Assembly (NCBI RefSeq): GCF_024978135.1
Contig: NZ_JANTEZ010000002.1
Coordinates: 648,507 to 712,506, forward strand
Direction of reading: 5' to 3'
DNA: 64,000 nucleotides
Source: Herbiconiux gentiana
GTDB lineage: Bacteria; Actinomycetota; Actinomycetes; Actinomycetales; Microbacteriaceae
The notes under the pieces were generated by a model. That model was given only the letters and a program-made list of their open reading frames with translations. It did not search any database and had not been told where the DNA came from. How positions within the stretch are numbered: the first letter of the stretch is position 1; each line of letters begins with the position of its first letter. Positions 1-7,618 of this stretch are shown one piece after another. The translations under genes and the position numbers were made by a program.

Positions 1-55
1 GGCCCAGCGCGGCCGGCCGAGCACGGCCGCTGACGCGGAGCCCGCGCCCCGCGCC

Positions 56-1054
56 TCACCCCCGCGCCATCAACTCCAACGTCTCCACCACCCGGTTCGA
101 GAACCCCCACTCGTTGTCGTACCACGCCACCACCTTCACGTGCCGCCCGTCGACCCGCGTCAGCCCCGAGTCGAAGATCGACGACGCCGGGTTCCCCGTG
201 ATGTCCGACGACACCAGCTCGTCCTCGCTGTACTCCAGGATGCCCGCCAGCGCCCCTGACGCCGCCGCCTGGTAAGCGTCCAGCACCTGCGCGCGCGTCA
301 CGTCCCGCGCCACGGCCGCGTTCAGCTCGACGATCGACCCCACCGGCACCGGCACCCGGATCGAGTCCCCCGACAGCTTCCCGTCGAGCTGCGGCAGCAC
401 CAGCCCGATGGCCTTCGCCGCCCCGGTCGTCGTCGGCACGATGTTCACCGCCGCGGCGCGGGCCCGGCGGGGGTCGCGGTGCGGGGCGTCCTGCAGGTTC
501 TGCTCCTGCGTGTAGGCGTGCACGGTCGTCATGAACGCGTGCTCGATGCCGGCGACGTCGTCGAGCACGGCGGCCAGCGGTGCCAGCGCGTTCGTGGTGC
601 ACGAGGCGTTCGAGACGATCCGGTGCCGGGCCGGGTCGTAGGCGTCGGTGTTCACGCCCAGCGCGAGCGTCACGTCCGCCCCGTCCGACGGCGCGCTCAC
701 GAGCACCTTCCGCGCCCCGGCCGCGAGGTGCGCCCCGGCGGCCGACGCCGAGGTGAAGCGCCCGGTCGACTCGAGCACGAGGTCGATCCCGAGCTCGGCC
801 CAGGGCAGCTGTGCCGGGTCGCGCTCGGCCAGAACCTCGATGCGCCGGCCGTCGACGACGAGGGTCGTCCCGTCGACCGAGACAGGCCGGCCGAGCCGCC
901 CGGCGGTGGTGTCGAAGGCGAGCAGCCGGGCCAGCGTGGCCGGCTCGGTGAGGTCGTTCACGGCGACGACCTCGAGGGTCGAGTCCCGTTCGAGCAGGGC
1001 GCGCAGGGCGTTCCGGCCGATGCGTCCGAAGCCGTTGACGGCGATGCGGGTCAT
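56..1054 (-). CDS. gap: Glyceraldehyde-3-phosphate dehydrogenase, type I
   Basis: Cytosolic glycolytic enzyme that oxidises and phosphorylates glyceraldehyde 3-phosphate to 1,3-bisphosphoglycerate using NAD(P). The 332-aa product has the usual family length. It opens with the Rossmann motif VNGFGRIGR (residues 6-14), carries the catalytic signature SNASCTTN (Cys about 152), a general-base His near 179 in TTVHAYTQ, and ends with the family motif WYDNEWGFSNRV. The ATG at 1054 was chosen because the family always starts just before the VNGFGRIGR strand. The same frame stays open for another 1.3 kb upstream, but that part reads antisense-like sequence across the regulator and is not coding. It lies 122 bp downstream of the regulator gene on the same strand, so it could be co-transcribed or have its own promoter. 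Identification is secure; whether it is the only gap copy cannot be seen here. Confidence 0.95.
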   Translation of the reverse strand: MTRIAVNGFGRIGRNALRALLERDSTLEVVAVNDLTEPATLARLLAFDTTAGRLGRPVSVDGTTLVVDGRRIEVLAERDPAQLPWAELGIDLVLESTGRFTSASAAGAHLAAGARKVLVSAPSDGADVTLALGVNTDAYDPARHRIVSNASCTTNALAPLAAVLDDVAGIEHAFMTTVHAYTQEQNLQDAPHRDPRRARAAAVNIVPTTTGAAKAIGLVLPQLDGKLSGDSIRVPVPVGSIVELNAAVARDVTRAQVLDAYQAAASGALAGILEYSEDELVSSDITGNPASSIFDSGLTRVDGRHVKVVAWYDNEWGFSNRVVETLELMARG

Positions 1055-1176
1055 GGTGGTTCCTCTCCGGGGCGTCGGGCGACGTCCCGCGAACCAGGCT
1101 CGCCGAGCATCCGGATGCCCGACAGCAGCAGCGCGGACACGGTCCGCAAGGATCCGGCCAACCCCGCCGGGCCCGC

Positions 1177-2229
1177 TCACTCCCCCTGCGAGAACGTGCG
1201 CCGGTACTCGCTCGGCGTCGTGCCCAGGATGCGCTGGAAGTGCATCCGGAGATTCGCCCCCGTGCCGAGCCCGACGTCGGCGGCGATCTGCTCGACGCCG
1301 AGCGACGACCGCTCGAGCAGCTCGCGTGCCACGTCGATGCGCGCCCGCAGCACCCACTGCATCGGTGTGTACCCCGTGTCGTCGGCGAAGCGCCGCGAGA
1401 AGGTGCGGGGCGAGACCGCCGCGTGCCGGGCGAGCTCGGTCAGCCCGAGCGGCTCGCCGAGGTGCCGCAGCGCCCACTCCCGGGTCGCGGCGAAGCGCTC
1501 GCCGAGCGGCTCGGGGACGCTCCGCGGCACGTACTGCGCCTGACCGCCGCTGCGGTACGGCGCCGCCACCAACCGCCGGGCCGCGTGGTTCGACGCGGCC
1601 ACCCCGAGGTCGCCGCGCAGCACGTGCAGGCAGAGGTCGAGCCCCGAGGCGGCCCCCGCCGAGGTGAGCACGCGGCCCTCGTCGACGAAGAGCACGTTCT
1701 CGTCGACCTCGATCGCCGGATACCGCGCCGCCAGCGCCCGCGTGTAGTGCCAGTGCGTGGTCGCCCGCCGCCCGTCGAGCAGCCCGGTCGCGGCGAGCGC
1801 GAACGCCCCCGTCGAGATCGCGGCGAGCCGGGCCCCGCGGGTGTGGGCGGCCCGCAGCGCCTCGACCACGACCGCCGGCGGATCCTCCCGATCGGGGTGC
1901 CGGTAGCCCGGGATGAACACGATCTCCGCCCACTCCAGCGCCTCGAGCCCGTGCGCGACGTGCCACGACAGCCCGTCGCCCCCGGTCACGAGCCCCGGCG
2001 CCGCCCCGCACACCCGCACCTCGTAGGGCATGCTCGCCCGGGTCGTGAACACCTGCGCCGGGATGCCGACGTCCAGCGGCTTCGCGCCCTCCAGCACCAG
2101 CACGGCGACGCGGTGCAGCGCCGCGGCCGAGGCCGGGCTCGCGGCGGGGCCGTGCAGCGCCGGTATCGAGGCCTGGCTCGCGGCGGGGCCGTGCAGCGGG
2201 GCGGCGGGGTGACGAGCGGATGCGCACAC
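1177..2229 (-). CDS. GlxA-type AraC family regulator with DJ-1/PfpI domain
   Basis: Predicted cytosolic transcription regulator. The N-terminal part (VAVLVLEGAKPLDVGIPAQVF onwards) is a DJ-1/PfpI-like domain. Its nucleophile-elbow Cys is replaced by Ser (AISTGAFALA), as is common in regulatory members, so it probably senses rather than catalyses. The C-terminal 100 residues form an AraC double HTH (LTELARHAAVSPRTFSRRF and VEQIAADVGLGTGANLRMHF). The start is uncertain. The GTG at 2229 gives 350 aa; no better start lies between it and the conserved domain, and the intervening 30 residues are 13-aa repeats (LHGPAAS..). It is divergent from the EamA transporter at 2344 with a 114-bp shared promoter region, which suggests it controls that exporter. 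Family call is firm, target is inference. Confidence 0.88.
   Translation of the reverse strand: MCASARHPAAPLHGPAASQASIPALHGPAASPASAAALHRVAVLVLEGAKPLDVGIPAQVFTTRASMPYEVRVCGAAPGLVTGGDGLSWHVAHGLEALEWAEIVFIPGYRHPDREDPPAVVVEALRAAHTRGARLAAISTGAFALAATGLLDGRRATTHWHYTRALAARYPAIEVDENVLFVDEGRVLTSAGAASGLDLCLHVLRGDLGVAASNHAARRLVAAPYRSGGQAQYVPRSVPEPLGERFAATREWALRHLGEPLGLTELARHAAVSPRTFSRRFADDTGYTPMQWVLRARIDVARELLERSSLGVEQIAADVGLGTGANLRMHFQRILGTTPSEYRRTFSQGE
2138..2198. repeat. 39-bp period tandem repeat in the regulator's 5' coding end
   Basis: Two copies of a 22-bp core (2138-2159 and 2177-2198) are repeated with a 39-bp period. They encode 13-aa repeats beginning LHGPAAS upstream of the conserved DJ-1 domain. 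The repeat makes the true start codon hard to place. Confidence 0.8.
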
Positions 2230-2343
2230 GGCACCCAGGGTACGGCGACGGCCCGCGCATCCGTCGCATTGTGAACCGCACCCACATCGTGGGTGAAGCG
2301 ATGGTCGCTTGTGCGTCGGAGCCCACCCCGCGAGGCTGACCCC

Positions 2344-3327
2344 ATGCCCCTCCGCGACCGCCTCCTCGCCGCCCTCGTCGCCGTGCTGTGGGGGGTCAAC
2401 TTCGTGGCGATCCACTTCTCGCTCGAGCACTTCCCGCCGTTCTTCCTGGTGGCGCTGCGATTCCTGGTGCTGGCGATCCCGACGGTGCTGTTCGTGAAGT
2501 GGCCCGGGGTGAGGGTGCGGTGGCTGCTCGGCTACGGGCTGGGTTTCGGCATCCTGCAGTTCGCGTTCCTCTACGCGGGCATGTCGGCCGGGATGCCGCC
2601 GGGGCTCGCGTCGCTCGTGCTGCAGGCCTCGGCGCCGTTCACCGTGGTGCTCGCCGCTTTATGGCTGAGGGAGCGGCTGACCGTGGTGCAGGGGGTGGGC
2701 ATCCTGATCGCGGTCGCCGGGCTCGGCGTGATCGCAGCCGAACGGGCGGGCGTCTCGGCGCTGCTGCCGGTGGTGCTGACTCTGTTCGGGGCGCTCGGCT
2801 GGGCGTTCGGCAACATCTGCAGCCGGCAGGCCAAGCCGGTCAGCCCGCTCGGTCTCACGATGTGGATGTCGGTGGTGCCGCCCGTCCCGCTGCTGATCCT
2901 GTCGCTGCTGGTCGAGGGGCCGGCGCGTATCGGCGGTTCGCTCGCCACCGCGTTCACGCCCTCGGCGCTTCCCGCTCTCATCGGACTGGCGTACACGGTG
3001 CTGCTCGGCACGGTGGTGGGTTCGGGCATCTGGGTGACGCTGATGAAGCGCAACCCGTCGAGCCGCGTGGCTCCGTTCTCGATGCTGGTGCCGGTGGCGG
3101 GGTTCACGAGCGCGTGGCTAATCCTCGGGGAGGTGCCGAACGTGGGCGACCTCGTGGGCGGCGCGATCGTGATCGCGGGGGTGCTCATCGCGACGGTGCC
3201 GTGGCGCGGGCGCGGCGGGCGGCCACCGCTTGGAGCCGGGCGCGGGCCGGCGGGGATCAGCCGCCGAACGGGTGGTGCTGCAGGATCCAGGCGTGCATCG
3301 CGACCGCCGCAGCCGCTGAGGCGTTGA
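2344..3327 (+). CDS. EamA/DMT superfamily transporter
   Basis: Inner-membrane drug/metabolite transporter, likely an amino-acid or metabolite exporter of the RhtA/YdcZ type. About ten hydrophobic segments are visible. The first (LLAALVAVLWGVNFVAI) is typical of EamA proteins, and the two EamA halves are about residues 5-135 and 145-290. Length to the stop is 327 aa, slightly long because a basic, Gly/Pro-rich C-terminal tail of about 30 residues runs into the convergent methyltransferase gene (71-bp overlap). The ATG at 2344 was chosen because translation from it begins directly with the first membrane segment. It is divergent from the GlxA-type regulator, its probable controller. The substrate cannot be deduced. 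Confidence 0.9.
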   Translation: MPLRDRLLAALVAVLWGVNFVAIHFSLEHFPPFFLVALRFLVLAIPTVLFVKWPGVRVRWLLGYGLGFGILQFAFLYAGMSAGMPPGLASLVLQASAPFTVVLAALWLRERLTVVQGVGILIAVAGLGVIAAERAGVSALLPVVLTLFGALGWAFGNICSRQAKPVSPLGLTMWMSVVPPVPLLILSLLVEGPARIGGSLATAFTPSALPALIGLAYTVLLGTVVGSGIWVTLMKRNPSSRVAPFSMLVPVAGFTSAWLILGEVPNVGDLVGGAIVIAGVLIATVPWRGRGGRPPLGAGRGPAGISRRTGGAAGSRRASRPPQPLRR

Positions 3328-4036
3328 TCGAGCGGGTCGAGCCGAACTGCGAGATCTCGACCACCGCGTCCGCCGCCGCGAGCGCCTCGGGCGAGAGACC
3401 CGGGCCCTCCTGCCCGAACAGCAGCAGGCACCGCGCCGGGAAATCGAACGTCTCGATGATCACACTGCCCGGCACGTTGTCGATCGCGATGATCGGCAGC
3501 GACTCGGCCCGGCAGTACTCCACGAGCGCCGCCACGTCGGGGTGGTTCTGCACGTGCTGGTAGCGGTCGGTCACCATCGCGCCGCGCTTGTTCCAGCGCC
3601 GACGGCCGACGATGTGCACCGTCTCGGCCGCGAAGGCGTTGGCGCTGCGCACGATCGAGCCGATGTTCAGGTCGTGCTGCCAGTTCTCGATGGCCACGTG
3701 GAAGGGGTGCCGCGTGCGGTCGAGGTCGGCGACGATGGCCGCCATGCTCCAGTAGCGGTAGCGGTCGATCACGTTGCGCGTGTCGCCGCGCTCCAGCAGC
3801 TCGGGGTCGTACCAGGGCTCGGTGGGGCGCTCGCCGATCCAGGGGCCGACGCCGCCGGCGCTCAGCTCGTGGCTCGGGCCGGGGCCGGGCTCGCCGCTCG
3901 GGCCGGGGCCGGGCTCGCCCGGGGCGGGCGTGGGGCCGGGCTCGCCCGGAGCGGGCGTGGGGCCGGGCTCGCCCGGGGCGGGCGTGGGTGCGGGGCCGGA
4001 TGCTCGTCCCGGCTCGTCCCCCCGCGCATCCGTCAC
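3257..4036 (-). CDS. SpoU/TrmH family RNA 2'-O-methyltransferase
   Basis: SAM-dependent 2'-O-methyltransferase of tRNA or rRNA with the SPOUT (trefoil knot) fold. The three SpoU motifs are visible: NIGSIVRSANAF (motif 1), LLLFGQEGPGLSPEAL (motif 2) and EISQFGSTRSINASAAAAVAMH (motif 3). The catalytic core begins around residue 75. Before it lies a low-complexity stretch made of PTPAPGEPG-type repeats, which is unusual for this family and probably disordered. Length is 259 aa. It overlaps the 3' end of the convergent EamA gene and ends 20 bp before the corA 3' boundary upstream. The RNA target cannot be named from sequence alone. Confidence 0.92.
   Translation of the reverse strand: MTDARGDEPGRASGPAPTPAPGEPGPTPAPGEPGPTPAPGEPGPGPSGEPGPGPSHELSAGGVGPWIGERPTEPWYDPELLERGDTRNVIDRYRYWSMAAIVADLDRTRHPFHVAIENWQHDLNIGSIVRSANAFAAETVHIVGRRRWNKRGAMVTDRYQHVQNHPDVAALVEYCRAESLPIIAIDNVPGSVIIETFDFPARCLLLFGQEGPGLSPEALAAADAVVEISQFGSTRSINASAAAAVAMHAWILQHHPFGG
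3871..3990. repeat. Tandem 18/27-bp repeats in the methyltransferase 5' end
   Basis: Short direct repeats in the reading frame: three 27-bp units encoding PTPAPGEPG-like blocks and two shorter GEPGPGPS blocks. Period is a multiple of three, so the frame is kept. It is outside the catalytic core. Confidence 0.8.
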
Positions 4037-4055
4037 CCGCCCAGGCTACCCGCCG

Positions 4056-5114
4056 CTACAACCACCGATTGCGCTTGAACACCAGGTACAGCCCCACGCC
4101 CATGCCCACCATCGCGAGCAGGGCCAGCGGATACCCGAACTCCCAGTGCAGCTCCGGCATGTGGTCGAAGTTCATCCCGTAGACGGTGCCGATCAGGCTC
4201 GGCGCGAACAGGATGGCCGCCCAGGCCGAGATCTTCTTCACCTCGTCGCCCTGCTGGATGCTCGTCTCCGACAGCTTCCGGGTGTCGTCGGCGAGCGCGA
4301 GGCTCGCCTCGGAGATGCGGCGCATCTCGTCGTTCTGCCGCTGCGTGGTGAGCGTCGAGTGAACGGTGAGGGCGTTCTGCAGCGTCGCCCGGAACGCGTC
4401 CGCGTGGCCCGCCACCGCCAGCACGTGGTCGAGCACGTCGCGCAGCCCCCGCTGCACCTCGAGGTCGACCGCGTACTTGTCGGCCCCGCGCAGCAGCGCC
4501 TCGAGCATGGTGATCAGCGGATGCACGGCCCGCTGGAAGTCCATCACCTCACCCAGCAGGTCGTAGATGCGCCGCGACACGTCGGTGTCGCCACCGAACA
4601 GCTGCTTCTCGATCTCGTCGATGTCGTTCTGCAGCCCGCGCACCACCGGCGCGTACTCGTCGACGACCTCGTCGAGGATCGCGTACAGCACCGCCTCCGG
4701 CCCGAGCGCCAGCAGCTCGGGGCTGCTCTCGAGGCGCTGCCGCACCGCGGCGAGGTTCGGCGACTCGGCGTGCCGCACGGTCACCACGAACCCCGGCCCG
4801 ATGAACACGTGCACCTCGCCGAACTCGACCTCCTCGCTGGAGTCCACGTAGCGGGCCGGCCGCAGCACCACGAACAGGGTGTCGCCGTAGCGCTCGAGCT
4901 TCGCGCGCTGGTGGCCGGTGAGGGCGTCCTCGACCGCGAGGTGGTGCAGGTCGAACTCGGTCTCGAGCGAGTGCACCTCCGCCTCGTCGGGGCGGTAGAG
5001 GCCGATCCAGGCCATCCCGCCGTCCTGGCGCATCAGCGCGTAGGTGTCGTCGAGGCTCTTCGGCGTGCGGGCGCGGCGGCCGGCGACGTAGACCGCGTTG
5101 TCGATCAGGGGCAT
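4056..5114 (-). CDS. corA: CorA-type magnesium/cobalt transporter
   Basis: Pentameric inner-membrane divalent cation channel for Mg2+ (and Co2+). The 352-aa protein has the large N-terminal cytoplasmic domain, a long helical stalk (about residues 180-290), then two C-terminal membrane helices. The diagnostic YGMNF motif sits at the end of the first, and the short acidic periplasmic loop DHMPELHWEFGYP follows. It ends with a basic cytoplasmic tail (FKRNRW). The ATG at 5114 gives the normal length. It lies just upstream of the RNA methyltransferase gene on the same strand (19-bp gap), so the two may be co-transcribed. Family assignment is firm; the preferred ion is inferred. Confidence 0.93.
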   Translation of the reverse strand: MPLIDNAVYVAGRRARTPKSLDDTYALMRQDGGMAWIGLYRPDEAEVHSLETEFDLHHLAVEDALTGHQRAKLERYGDTLFVVLRPARYVDSSEEVEFGEVHVFIGPGFVVTVRHAESPNLAAVRQRLESSPELLALGPEAVLYAILDEVVDEYAPVVRGLQNDIDEIEKQLFGGDTDVSRRIYDLLGEVMDFQRAVHPLITMLEALLRGADKYAVDLEVQRGLRDVLDHVLAVAGHADAFRATLQNALTVHSTLTTQRQNDEMRRISEASLALADDTRKLSETSIQQGDEVKKISAWAAILFAPSLIGTVYGMNFDHMPELHWEFGYPLALLAMVGMGVGLYLVFKRNRWL

Positions 5115-5177
5115 GGGGCGAGCGTACGTCGGGCAGATGAACGAGCGGTGACCGGGCGGATGCGCGGCGGCACCGTC

Positions 5178-5243
5178 CGCGACGGGCCCCCGCGCGCATC
5201 CGTCGCCGCCCGCGACGGGCCCCCGCGCGCATCCGTCGCCGCC
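5178..5243. repeat. Perfect 33-bp tandem duplication upstream of a methyltransferase gene
   Basis: Two identical 33-bp units (5178-5210 and 5211-5243) lie in the divergent intergenic region between corA and the methyltransferase gene at 5311. Each unit contains one copy of the GCATCCG word discussed in the findings. Confidence 0.9.
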
Positions 5244-5310
5244 CGCTGTTGCCCGTGTCGGAGGTGCGTGCGAGGGTGTCGGTAGTCACGACCCCGACCC
5301 AGGAGGTGCC

Positions 5311-6087
5311 ATGGCCGGATGGGACGGCGAGCGCTACGCCGAGGTCGCCACCCTGCAGCACGAGCTCGGCCGGCGCTTCGCCGACGCGCTCACCCCCGTC
5401 GCGGGCAGCGGGGGGCGGGCGGCGCGGGTCGTCGACGCGGGCTGCGGCGACGGGGTCGTCACGCGGATGATCGCGGCGCTGCCGTGGGTCGGCGATGTGC
5501 TGGGGTTCGACCCCTCGCCGCTGATGGTCGAGAAGGCGGGGGCCGGGAATCCGGGGGTCTCGTTCGAGGCCGGAGACGTCACGACGTTCGTCGCCACCTC
5601 GCCCTTCGACCTGGCCGTGTCGCTGAACGCGCTGCACTGGGTGCCCGACTCGGCGGCGGCGCTCGCGCAGCTGCGCGACGCGCTGCGGCCGGGCGGGCGG
5701 CTCGTGGCGCAGTTCGTGTCGGAGGGGGCGCGGCCGTCGCTGGAGGACGTCGCCCAGCAGGTGGCGACCGGGCCGGCGTGGGGTCGGTACTTCTCGGGCG
5801 TCGAGGCGCCGCACGTGCACCGCACGGCCGAGGAGTGGCGGGCGCTGGCGGCGGGCGCGGGGCTCGCGGTGTCGGGTGCCGAGGTGAGCGATCTCGCGTG
5901 GGACTTCGGGTCGGCCGAGGCGTTCGAGGCGTGGTGCACGGTGGGGTTCACGGCGTGGACGGAGCGGCTTCCGGCCGAGGCGCACGGGTCGTTCGTGCGG
6001 GAGGTGACGGGGGAGTACGCGTCGGTCGTGGGGTCGCACCGGGTGCTGCGGTTCCAGCAGCTGCGGCTGGAGGCGGGGCGGGGGTGA
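5311..6087 (+). CDS. Class I SAM-dependent methyltransferase
   Basis: Probable small-molecule methyltransferase. The 258-aa protein has the class I Rossmann signature: motif I VVDAGCGDGVVTRM (about residues 35-48), acidic ribose-binding residue in GFDPSPLM, motif II/III region EAGDVTTF, and motif IV LNALHWVPD followed by LRPGGRL. The order is that of the methyltransferase type 11 / trans-aconitate methyltransferase group. A strong Shine-Dalgarno sequence (AGGAGGTG) lies just upstream of the ATG at 5311. It stands alone between corA and mntH, which gives no substrate clue. Confidence 0.85.
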   Translation: MAGWDGERYAEVATLQHELGRRFADALTPVAGSGGRAARVVDAGCGDGVVTRMIAALPWVGDVLGFDPSPLMVEKAGAGNPGVSFEAGDVTTFVATSPFDLAVSLNALHWVPDSAAALAQLRDALRPGGRLVAQFVSEGARPSLEDVAQQVATGPAWGRYFSGVEAPHVHRTAEEWRALAAGAGLAVSGAEVSDLAWDFGSAEAFEAWCTVGFTAWTERLPAEAHGSFVREVTGEYASVVGSHRVLRFQQLRLEAGRG

Positions 6088-6100
6088 GGCCGGCTGCAGG

Positions 6101-7555
6101 TCAGCTCGCCGACGTCAGCGTCAGCACGATGAGCACCACGTTCAGGGCGACGATGAGGGCGGCGACGGTCCACGCGAGCAGGCGCACGGGCATCCGGTCG
6201 GCGAAATCGCCCATCACCCGTCGGTCGCCCGTGAGGCGGATGAGCGGGATCAACGCGAACGGGATGCCCACCGACAGCAGCACCTGGCTGAGCACCAGGG
6301 CCCAGGTCGGGTCGACGCCCGCGGCCAGCACGGCGAGCGCCGGGATCAGCGTCACCGCGCGGCGCAGCAGGATCGGCACCCGGATCGTCAGCAGGCCCTT
6401 CATGATCACCGAACCCGCGTAGGCGCCGACGCTCGTCGACGCGAGGCCCGAGGCGAGCAGGCCGATCGCGAAGATCGTGGCGATCACGGGGCCGAGTGCG
6501 GCGCGGATGGCGTCGTACGCCCCGGGGATCGTGTCGGTGCCGGCGACCCCGCGGAGGCTCGCGGCGGCCAGGAGGAGCATCGCGATGTTGACGACGCCGG
6601 CGAGGAGCAGGGCGATCAGCACGTCGGCGCGGGTGGCGCGGAGGAGGGTGCGGAGGCGGGGGGCGTCGGCGCCGTGCGGGCGGGCGGGGTCGGGCGAGGG
6701 GGCCGGGGCGGCCGGGCCCGGGGCGGCGGGCACCTCGGTGGGCGTCGCGGCGGAGGCCGGGGCCTCGGCGGCGGGACGCGCATCCTGAGCCGTGAAGTCG
6801 GTGCGCTCGGCCACGCGCGCCCACTCGGCGTGGTGCCGGTCGCGGGCCAGGGCCGAGTGCAGGTAGATGGCGTGCGGCATCACCGTGGCGCCGAGCATGC
6901 TGGCGGCGAGCAGCACGGTTCCGGTGCCCTCGAAGCGCGGCACCAGGCCGGCCGCGGCATCGGGCCAGCTGATCGGGGACACCACGGTGCCGGCGAGGAA
7001 CCCGACCGCGATGACCGCGAGCATCCCGATGATCACGAACTCGAAGGTGCGCTGCCGCCTCGATGACTGCACGAGCAGCAGCACCATCGACACCACTCCC
7101 ACGATCAGCCCGCCCAGCACGAGCGGCAACCCGAACAGCAGGTTCAGTGCGATCGCCCCGCCGATCACCTCGGCGATGTCGGTCGCGGCCGCCACCAGCT
7201 CGGCCTGCAGCCAGTAGGCGCGCCGGGGCCAGCGGCGGATGCGCGCCCCCACGTGCTCGGGCAGCGTGCGCCCGGTGACGATGCCGAGCTTCGCGGACTG
7301 GTACTGGATCAGCATCGCCATCAGGTTCGCCAGCACCAGCACCCACACGAGCAGGTAGCCGTACCGGGCGCCCGAGGTGAGGTTGGCGGCGACGTTGCCG
7401 GGGTCGACGTAGGCGATCGAGGCGACGAACGCCGGCCCGAGCATCGCCAGGGGGTGCCACCAGCGCGGGCGGGGGGCGGATGCTCGGCCGCTGCCTCCCG
7501 CGTCCCCCCGCTTCGCCGGCCTCACCCTCGACGGCGTTGGCGCATTTTTAGGCAT
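6101..7555 (-). CDS. mntH: Nramp-type manganese/divalent metal transporter
   Basis: Proton-coupled importer of Mn2+ (also Fe2+) in the cytoplasmic membrane. The 484-aa protein has about 11 hydrophobic segments and the Nramp metal-binding motif AYVDPGNVAANL in helix 1, with the helix-6 motif MPHAIYLHSAL. A long Ala/Pro-rich hydrophilic loop (about residues 240-300) separates helices 6 and 7 and is unusual. Start: the ATG at 7555 yields a 30-residue basic N-terminus before helix 1. A near-perfect 20-bp palindrome covers this start codon (7545-7564), as expected for repression by a DtxR/MntR-type protein. A candidate regulator is encoded at 16710. Metal preference is inferred from family and operator. 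Confidence 0.93.
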   Translation of the reverse strand: MPKNAPTPSRVRPAKRGDAGGSGRASAPRPRWWHPLAMLGPAFVASIAYVDPGNVAANLTSGARYGYLLVWVLVLANLMAMLIQYQSAKLGIVTGRTLPEHVGARIRRWPRRAYWLQAELVAAATDIAEVIGGAIALNLLFGLPLVLGGLIVGVVSMVLLLVQSSRRQRTFEFVIIGMLAVIAVGFLAGTVVSPISWPDAAAGLVPRFEGTGTVLLAASMLGATVMPHAIYLHSALARDRHHAEWARVAERTDFTAQDARPAAEAPASAATPTEVPAAPGPAAPAPSPDPARPHGADAPRLRTLLRATRADVLIALLLAGVVNIAMLLLAAASLRGVAGTDTIPGAYDAIRAALGPVIATIFAIGLLASGLASTSVGAYAGSVIMKGLLTIRVPILLRRAVTLIPALAVLAAGVDPTWALVLSQVLLSVGIPFALIPLIRLTGDRRVMGDFADRMPVRLLAWTVAALIVALNVVLIVLTLTSAS

Positions 7556-7564
7556 GCCGAAAAA
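7545..7564 (-). promoter_or_regulatory. MntR-like operator overlapping the mntH start
   Basis: The plus strand reads TTTTTAGGCATGCCGAAAAA, an inverted repeat with a single mismatched pair, centred on GGCATGCC. The ATG of mntH (7553-7555) is inside it. On the minus strand the AT-rich block TAATTT ends six bases before the ATG, which would suit a leaderless promoter. A bound repressor would block both initiation and translation. Identity of the binder (MntR/DtxR family) is inference. Confidence 0.65.
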
Positions 7565-7618
7565 TTAGCACGTCAAGCCCCCGGCGCCCAGGGTCTGCCG
7601 CGCGACAGAATGAGGATC

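Noticed and set aside
56..2326. A continuous 756-codon minus-strand frame spanning gap and the upstream regulator
   Set aside because: The gap part is real, but the upstream half reads the GlxA-type gene in another frame and is Arg/Gly/Ala-rich without domains. There is no fusion.
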